A stretch of DNA of 64,000 bases from Flavobacteriaceae bacterium PS02337 (GTDB taxonomy: Bacteria; Bacteroidota; Bacteroidia; Flavobacteriales; Flavobacteriaceae). Of the stretch, positions 59,328 through 64,000 are shown in pieces. Position numbers and translations under genes: made by a program. The notes under the pieces were generated by a model. That model had not been told where the DNA came from and made no database searches. It was given only the letters and a program-made list of their open reading frames with translations. Position 1 is the first letter of the stretch. Each line of letters starts with the position of its first letter. The stretch covers positions 238,565 to 302,564 of the forward strand of contig JASCOE010000006.1 in NCBI GenBank assembly GCA_029959285.1. The letters run 5' to 3'.

Positions 59328-60446
59328 CTATTTACTAATAATCTCAGTTATTTTTTCTCCTAAATCTTCTGAGTAACCAGTATATTTTTCAATTAATTTC
59401 CCTTCTGGACTAAAAAGATAGAATGTTGGTGTTGCTAAAACTTTATATTTAGCATAAGTTTCACTAAAACGACCTTCTTTATCCCAAATTACATTAGAAT
59501 CTTTTTGATGTTTTTCAATCAATCCTTCAAAACCTTTTTGATTTTTATCTACATAAAAAGTCACAACATCCAACTTACTTAAATTGGAATTTTTAAATTC
59601 ATCAAGTTTTGGAATTGCTTTCAAACACCAACCACAATAAATTGTTGAAAAATCTAGCAGAATATATTTTCCTTTAAAATAATCTGAAAATTTTATAGCC
59701 TTTTCATTTTGGTTTGCTCCTGCAAAATCATAAAATTTGTCTTCTATTTTTAAATCTGGATATTTAATATGATTTTGAATTGATTTAAAATAAACAGATT
59801 TAGCAAACTCCGGTTTTAATGTTTTCAGCAAATCATTTAATTGATTGGTTTCAAATTCTGTTTTGTAAACATCAAGCAAACTCAATGCATAATAAGAATT
59901 GATGTTGTTTTTTATAAATTCATTTTGAATTTGAGTTGTTTTCTGGTCAATCTTTACAATTATACCGTAAGGCTCTTTTCTGGACCAATAGGCTTTTTGC
60001 AAACTGTCGTTCCAAAGTTTCTGATCTCTTAGCAAGAACATTTTATCTACAAGTTCTTTTCTTTCTATATTTAACGCCTTTGTTTTCTGAATAAATTCAT
60101 AACGCTCATCATCATATTTCGAGCCTTTTAGTTTTACATCATACGGAAAATCTTGCTTTTTCGCATTAATTGTAACCGCTTCATTACCTATAAAAAGTGA
60201 TACATATTTTGCATTTTCTCCATCTCCAATCCATAAAAAAAGATCGGTCGGCGCCTCTTCTATTGTTCCTTTTAATTCAAATTTTTTATGTTTCAAATAA
60301 CAACTATCAATTGTTAAATTTTCTTTTTGAATTTTTACAATGGTATTTTCTTCAAAACCTTCTAAACTTCCCGAAATTTTAAAACCCTTTTGAGCATTAA
60401 TCGAAACAGACAATAACAACAGTAGAAAAGTAATTATTTTATTCAT
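59328..60446 (-). CDS. Secreted TlpA-type thioredoxin with N-terminal DUF4369-like domain
   Basis: 372 residues with a signal peptide ending INAQ. An N-terminal beta domain (about 21-110: FKISGSLEGFEENTIVKIQK) resembles DUF4369, a helical middle spans about 115-230, and a C-terminal TlpA/AhpC-TSA thioredoxin fold has IYCGWCLKAIP (Cys271, Cys274) and cis-Pro VLATPTFYLF. Such modular thioredoxins are common in Bacteroidota and act in periplasmic disulphide or cytochrome c reduction. Stands alone. Confidence 0.88.
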   Translation of the reverse strand: MNKIITFLLLLLSVSINAQKGFKISGSLEGFEENTIVKIQKENLTIDSCYLKHKKFELKGTIEEAPTDLFLWIGDGENAKYVSLFIGNEAVTINAKKQDFPYDVKLKGSKYDDERYEFIQKTKALNIERKELVDKMFLLRDQKLWNDSLQKAYWSRKEPYGIIVKIDQKTTQIQNEFIKNNINSYYALSLLDVYKTEFETNQLNDLLKTLKPEFAKSVYFKSIQNHIKYPDLKIEDKFYDFAGANQNEKAIKFSDYFKGKYILLDFSTIYCGWCLKAIPKLDEFKNSNLSKLDVVTFYVDKNQKGFEGLIEKHQKDSNVIWDKEGRFSETYAKYKVLATPTFYLFSPEGKLIEKYTGYSEDLGEKITEIISK

Positions 60447-60617
60447 AGATTTTTAATGTTTGAAGTGCTTATAGACAGAATTGTTATTTATTCTTCTACA
60501 TATAAATTCAGATTGGTGGAAACGAATTTATAAAAAAAACAGTTCAAATTAAGTTGCTTTGAAGATATTTTTGAAGGAAATTTACGCCTCTAAAAACTCA
60601 TTTATCCAATCTATTCT

Positions 60618-61742
60618 ATGAAAATAAAATTTTTATCTGCCTTTGCTTTATTGCTTTCCATTACAACATTTGCACAAAAAGTTAATTTTTCCAATGAATT
60701 CAAAAAAGAGAATCAAGGAAAAGCCACTATTGAAATTAATGAAGTCAAAGAACTTCTCATAATTATGTTGTCTATCACCGATTTTGGCTTACAAAATGAC
60801 GACATGTTTGAACAAAAAGGAGATTATTATCAGCGTGTTCTTAAACAATACAAACCTTACAAAGACGAATCAATCATTAAAAAATTGGATTCTCTTTTGA
60901 CAAAAAATCCTCTTAATTATATTTTCTTTACAGGAAATGCTCAAACTTATACTTTAAAAAATGATATTTTAATTGCCAACAATAATTATATATTACCAGC
61001 AAATAAAGTCGCAAATGTAAAAATCGAAGTAAATCCGATTACGACTTATAAAACAGAAATAGAAGCCTTCGCTAAGAAATCTCATTTCGATGATTTTTAT
61101 AAATCTGAAAAACCATTTTACAATAAGATTATTGCCGATTACGAACAATATTCAAATCTTAGAAATCAATGGAATTGGCTCGAAAAGAATTTTGAACAGA
61201 AAATAAACAGCTACATTGTTTACACGTCCGCATTAATAAATGGTCTTAATTATACGGGCGGTTACGAAAACAATAATTTCCATCTAATTGAAATGGTACT
61301 GCCACCAATAAGCAAAGAAAAAGGTCGATCAGAAAAAAACAACGAAGCTTTTAACACAAGAGGAATGTTTACAGAAATTAACCACAATTATATAGAAAAA
61401 CCAAGTGTAAAATATAAGTCAGAAATAAATACAGCTTTAAAAGATAGAGAAAAATGGGTCAATACTAAAACTTATGGCACAGAATATTATCCAGATGGCT
61501 TCAAAGTATTTAATGAATATATGACTTATTGTGTTTTCATTTTATATGCAGAAGAAATTTATAAAGGAGACGAAAAACTGCTCCAAGAAATCAATAACGA
61601 AGTAAATGCTGTAATGATTGAAAGAGGTTTTATAAAAATGAAAGAATTTAACCAAGAACTAAAAAACCTTAGAAAGAAAAATAAGAAAAAGAAAATTGAT
61701 CTATTGTATCCAGAATTAATTAAGTGGTGCAGTTTACAATAA
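60618..61742 (+). CDS. Secreted DUF4932-like protein
   Basis: 374 residues with a signal peptide ending TTFAQ. It follows the plan of DUF4932 proteins: NEVKELLIIMLSITDFG at the start, YNKIIADYEQYSNLRNQW in the middle, RGMFTEINHNYIEKPS (residues 248-263) and a helical end. The place where other members have an HExxH-like motif reads T-E-I-N-H (252-256), so zinc binding is doubtful. Lys-rich C-terminus (LRKKNKKKKIDLL). Role unknown. Confidence 0.6.
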   Translation: MKIKFLSAFALLLSITTFAQKVNFSNEFKKENQGKATIEINEVKELLIIMLSITDFGLQNDDMFEQKGDYYQRVLKQYKPYKDESIIKKLDSLLTKNPLNYIFFTGNAQTYTLKNDILIANNNYILPANKVANVKIEVNPITTYKTEIEAFAKKSHFDDFYKSEKPFYNKIIADYEQYSNLRNQWNWLEKNFEQKINSYIVYTSALINGLNYTGGYENNNFHLIEMVLPPISKEKGRSEKNNEAFNTRGMFTEINHNYIEKPSVKYKSEINTALKDREKWVNTKTYGTEYYPDGFKVFNEYMTYCVFILYAEEIYKGDEKLLQEINNEVNAVMIERGFIKMKEFNQELKNLRKKNKKKKIDLLYPELIKWCSLQ

Positions 61743-61756
61743 AAAAACAACCAAAA

Positions 61757-61786
61757 AAAAACTCCATTAGAAATAAAGGAGTTTTT
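61757..61786. terminator. Terminator between DUF4932-like and acyltransferase genes
   Basis: A 9-bp stem (AAAAACTCC / GGAGTTTTT) with a 12-nt loop, A-rich on one side and T-rich on the other; it can serve both converging genes. Confidence 0.75.
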
Positions 61787-61791
61787 ACTTT

Positions 61792-62892
61792 TTAAGATTT
61801 TATCTCTAGCTTTTTCTTTCTTTTAATATTCAAATAATTCCTTAAAGGAATATCATAAACAATCATTACTAAATAAGCAAAGAGGACTAATAGAATAATT
61901 GAAGTTATTACAATTATTATCAATTGTGATGAGTCTGGCTTATAATTGGTGTAATAATTTCCGAACATCCATAAAAATGCATAATGCGTCATGTATAATG
62001 GATAAGAAATGTTTCCTGAGAATACACAAGCTTTTTTCAAACTAGGTTTTAGCACAGCACCAGCTCCTAGCGAAATTAATAAAGGAAAATAAAATAATAC
62101 GACAAAAGGTTCAGCAATCCAATTCCATTCAGAAAATGGCATAAAAAACACCAATAACAATAAAATTGTAAGTTCTGCAAAACCAAACCTATTTTTAATA
62201 ATCCAATTAGATCTATAAATAAGTAAGCCTGCTAGAAAAGAATATGATATTCTAGCAAAGCCATCCCAAAAAGTTGGACCGCTCCAGCCCCCTAACAAAT
62301 TTCCAGAATTATATCCAACATAACAAATTGCAATTGCAGAAAGAATAGTTAAAAGTAATAAGTAGCTTCGCCCAATTCTGTAAAGTACAAATGCATAAAC
62401 AATATTAGCAATATACTCCCAAAACAAAGACCAAGCCGGCGCATTAAAACTAAACAAATTAAACCCACGATCGGCAATCACTGGAAATGGGATAAGAAAT
62501 ATTGAACAAATAAATGTCAAAATAATTTTTCCAGCGCTATATAATTCCAAATGACCTCCAAACGGATCTAATAAAAATGCCATCAATCCGAGTATTGACC
62601 CCGCAATAACCAATGGATGCAATCTAATAATTCTAGATATAAAAAAACTCTTAAGCCCCATTTTTGCAATACGATCATCATACGCGTATCCAATCACAAA
62701 TCCAGAAAGACAGAAGAAAAAATCAACAGCTAAAAATCCATGCCCGATAAAATTCTGGCTTGGATCAGCATAAATCCATTCCATAAAATGAAATACAACA
62801 ACAGCAAAAGCGGCTATTCCTCGCAAACCGTCTAAAATTTCAAAATGTTGTTTATGATTTAAAGTTATTTCGGACGTTTCTGCTGTATTCAT
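61792..62892 (-). CDS. Acyltransferase 3 family membrane protein
   Basis: 366 residues with about ten membrane helices and the signature ILDGLRGIAAFAVVVFHFMEW and FLAVDFFFCLSGFVIGYAYD near the N-terminus (catalytic His in VVFHF; Arg in LDGLRG). These inner-membrane enzymes O-acetylate cell-surface glycans or lipids. No glycan cluster surrounds it, so the acceptor is unknown. Monocistronic. Confidence 0.88.
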   Translation of the reverse strand: MNTAETSEITLNHKQHFEILDGLRGIAAFAVVVFHFMEWIYADPSQNFIGHGFLAVDFFFCLSGFVIGYAYDDRIAKMGLKSFFISRIIRLHPLVIAGSILGLMAFLLDPFGGHLELYSAGKIILTFICSIFLIPFPVIADRGFNLFSFNAPAWSLFWEYIANIVYAFVLYRIGRSYLLLLTILSAIAICYVGYNSGNLLGGWSGPTFWDGFARISYSFLAGLLIYRSNWIIKNRFGFAELTILLLLVFFMPFSEWNWIAEPFVVLFYFPLLISLGAGAVLKPSLKKACVFSGNISYPLYMTHYAFLWMFGNYYTNYKPDSSQLIIIVITSIILLVLFAYLVMIVYDIPLRNYLNIKRKKKLEIKS

Positions 62893-63013
62893 TAGTAAAA
62901 TTTCTCTCTAAATTATTTGATTTGATAACATCGCAAGTTCAACAAATTAATACATAAATCAAAATTTGAAGATTTTATAATTTAAACAAATACAATTGAA
63001 AAGTTTTTTTCAT

Positions 63014-63604
63014 TTAATCATTTAAGCCTTTTCCATCTAAAATTCGTTGAATATTTTTTTCTATTCTAGAATCTCTCGTTTTAGATTGTTTAGGCTGAGA
63101 AAAATGAAGTAAGTAGGCTCTTTGTCTTCCTGGAGTTAAAGCGTAAAAAGCTTTTTTAAAATCTATATTAAAATCAAATTTATGCTGAAGTTCTTCTGCA
63201 ATTTCAAATTCAGAATTTTTTTTCAATTCTACTTTCAAACCAGCTTTTTCAATTTCAGCAGCTTCAAAAATATATTTTTGAAGAATTTCTTTCTTATCCA
63301 AAATATCTCGAACATTTGTAAATCGAATTTGACGCGCTGCCTGTACATTTTCTGATTGTTGAATCAAGATGTCATCAGGGTCTTTCATTAAAGCTCCTTT
63401 AAAAAACAAAAATGCACAATAGTTTTTAAAAGCATGAATCAAAACAATATTTGATTTTTCAAAAGTATAACATGGCGCCCCCCATTTTAATTCTTCTACA
63501 AGATGACAATCCAAAGCAACATTCCGCAATAGCTCAAGCTCTTCTTTCCATTTTTCAGCTTTTTCAAAGTAAAAATCAACTTTAGAATCAAATCTTTTTC
63601 TCAT
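63014..63604 (-). CDS. YdeI/OmpD-associated family protein (DUF1801-like plus C-terminal)
   Basis: 196 residues. VEELKWGAPCYTFEKSNIVLIHAFKNYCAFLFFKGALMKDPDDILI is the DUF1801/YdeI core; ALTPGRQRAYLLHFSQPKQSKTRDSRIEKNIQRILDGKG is the bacteriocin-protection-like YdeI C-terminus. E. coli YdeI is linked to stress and bacteriocin resistance but has no enzymatic role. Cytosolic, monocistronic. Confidence 0.83.
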   Translation of the reverse strand: MRKRFDSKVDFYFEKAEKWKEELELLRNVALDCHLVEELKWGAPCYTFEKSNIVLIHAFKNYCAFLFFKGALMKDPDDILIQQSENVQAARQIRFTNVRDILDKKEILQKYIFEAAEIEKAGLKVELKKNSEFEIAEELQHKFDFNIDFKKAFYALTPGRQRAYLLHFSQPKQSKTRDSRIEKNIQRILDGKGLND

Positions 63605-63916
63605 ATTATATTAATTAAAAGAATTTCTCTAAATATATAAATTTACTAATTTCTTTAATGGTAAACAGTAAAACAAATTTCAGATAAGAAAATAATAGAT
63701 TTAAATTATTCCGTCAAAATTAGCTTTATCAAAGTTATATTTTCAAAAATCTACTCAAAGAGATAACTTTTTCTAGCGTAAAATAAAAATTGACAATATA
63801 AATACAATAAAACGAATAAAGTCTTTAAAGCTTTTAAGCGTAAATATCTTCTAAAAAATTAATTTATAATATAAAAAAAGCGATTAGGGAGGATTCCAAA
63901 AATCAGCAAAAACAAA
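63605..63916. other. AT-rich intergenic region before the rrn terminator
   Basis: No gene, repeat or clear promoter pair was recognised in these 312 bases; they are low in GC and contain only short imperfect dyads. Confidence 0.5.
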
Positions 63917-63947
63917 AAAAACCCTATCCTGATTGGATAGGGTTTTT
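63917..63947 (-). terminator. Terminator of the rRNA operon
   Basis: A perfect 13-bp stem (AAAAACCCTATCC / GGATAGGGTTTTT) with a 5-nt loop, followed on the minus strand by a T-rich tail. Strong, as expected for an rrn operon. Confidence 0.9.
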
Positions 63948-63955
63948 GAAAAGAA

Positions 63956-64000
63956 AGGCGACGACATACTCTCCCACATAACTGCAGTACCATCTGCGCA
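63956..64000 (-). rRNA. rrf: 5S rRNA, 3' portion (continues beyond the window)
   Basis: On the minus strand the last 45 bases read ..GATGGTACTGC, then TTATGTGGGAGAGTATGTCG and TCGCC, the conserved 3' end of flavobacterial 5S rRNA. 23S and 16S genes should follow past the right edge. The exact 3' end is set by eye within a few bases. Confidence 0.88.

Overview
The window looks like a chromosomal segment of a Flavobacterium (Bacteroidota). The grounds are: AT-rich intergenic DNA, almost no Shine-Dalgarno sequences, repeated TAnnTTTG -7 promoter boxes (several with a TTG -33 box), many secreted proteins and lipoproteins with Bacteroidota-style signal peptides, a SusC-like module inside a giant alpha-2-macroglobulin, an S46 dipeptidyl peptidase, Mpl, GbsR and DUF2490 proteins, and dense families of intergenic inverted repeats. 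No prophage, insertion sequence with transposase, integron or CRISPR array was seen. Most genes are core or housekeeping.

Layout. 1-9.3 kb: the tail of a lipoprotein, rlmB, a DUF2490 protein, a rhomboid protease, rarA, a RadC/YjjG/secreted-protein operon, a DUF1287 lipoprotein and mpl. 9.5-16 kb: one 2160-residue alpha-2-macroglobulin with a thioester motif and an embedded carboxypeptidase-regulatory/TonB-plug-like module. 16-22.3 kb (minus strand): DPP7-like S46 peptidase, obg, a CNNM/CBS membrane protein, adk and hpt. 22.4-31.7 kb: PQQ-type sugar dehydrogenase lipoprotein, TonB-dependent receptor, purK and purE with a small membrane gene between them, an M3 peptidase and a SanA-like protein. 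31.8-37.6 kb: a Na+/H+ antiporter divergent from a GbsR-type regulator, followed by DUF2071, DCC, TIGR01777 and SRPBCC genes; a near-identical dyad lies before the regulator and before the next gene. 37.6-44.4 kb: DUF1090, RES-domain and UbiA-like proteins, gcvP and a KAS III-like enzyme. 44.5-52.6 kb: methyltransferase, glycosyltransferase, MlaE/MlaF-like ABC pair, SprT-like protein, a four-helix-bundle cassette inside 28-bp inverted repeats, SDR, M28 peptidase, acyl-CoA dehydrogenase and a chalcone-isomerase-like protein. 52.8-58.6 kb: Glu/Leu/Phe/Val dehydrogenase, TonB-like protein convergent with exbD/exbB, folC and tRNA-Val(UAC). 58.8-64 kb: MerR regulator, TlpA-type thioredoxin, DUF4932-like protein, acyltransferase, YdeI-like protein, and the 3' end of a 5S rRNA gene with the rrn terminator on the minus strand.

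The least ordinary material is non-coding. At least ten families of intergenic inverted repeats occur. One, about 115 nt long, has two copies in opposite orientation with compensatory stem changes, so it is probably a structured RNA or RNA-like repeat. Five genes share the exact layout TAnnTTTG-N4-ATG, which predicts leaderless mRNAs. The four-helix-bundle gene has both its start and its stop codon inside terminal inverted repeats, like a minimal mobile cassette. Functions are assigned by reading motifs and from family knowledge; no searches were run.
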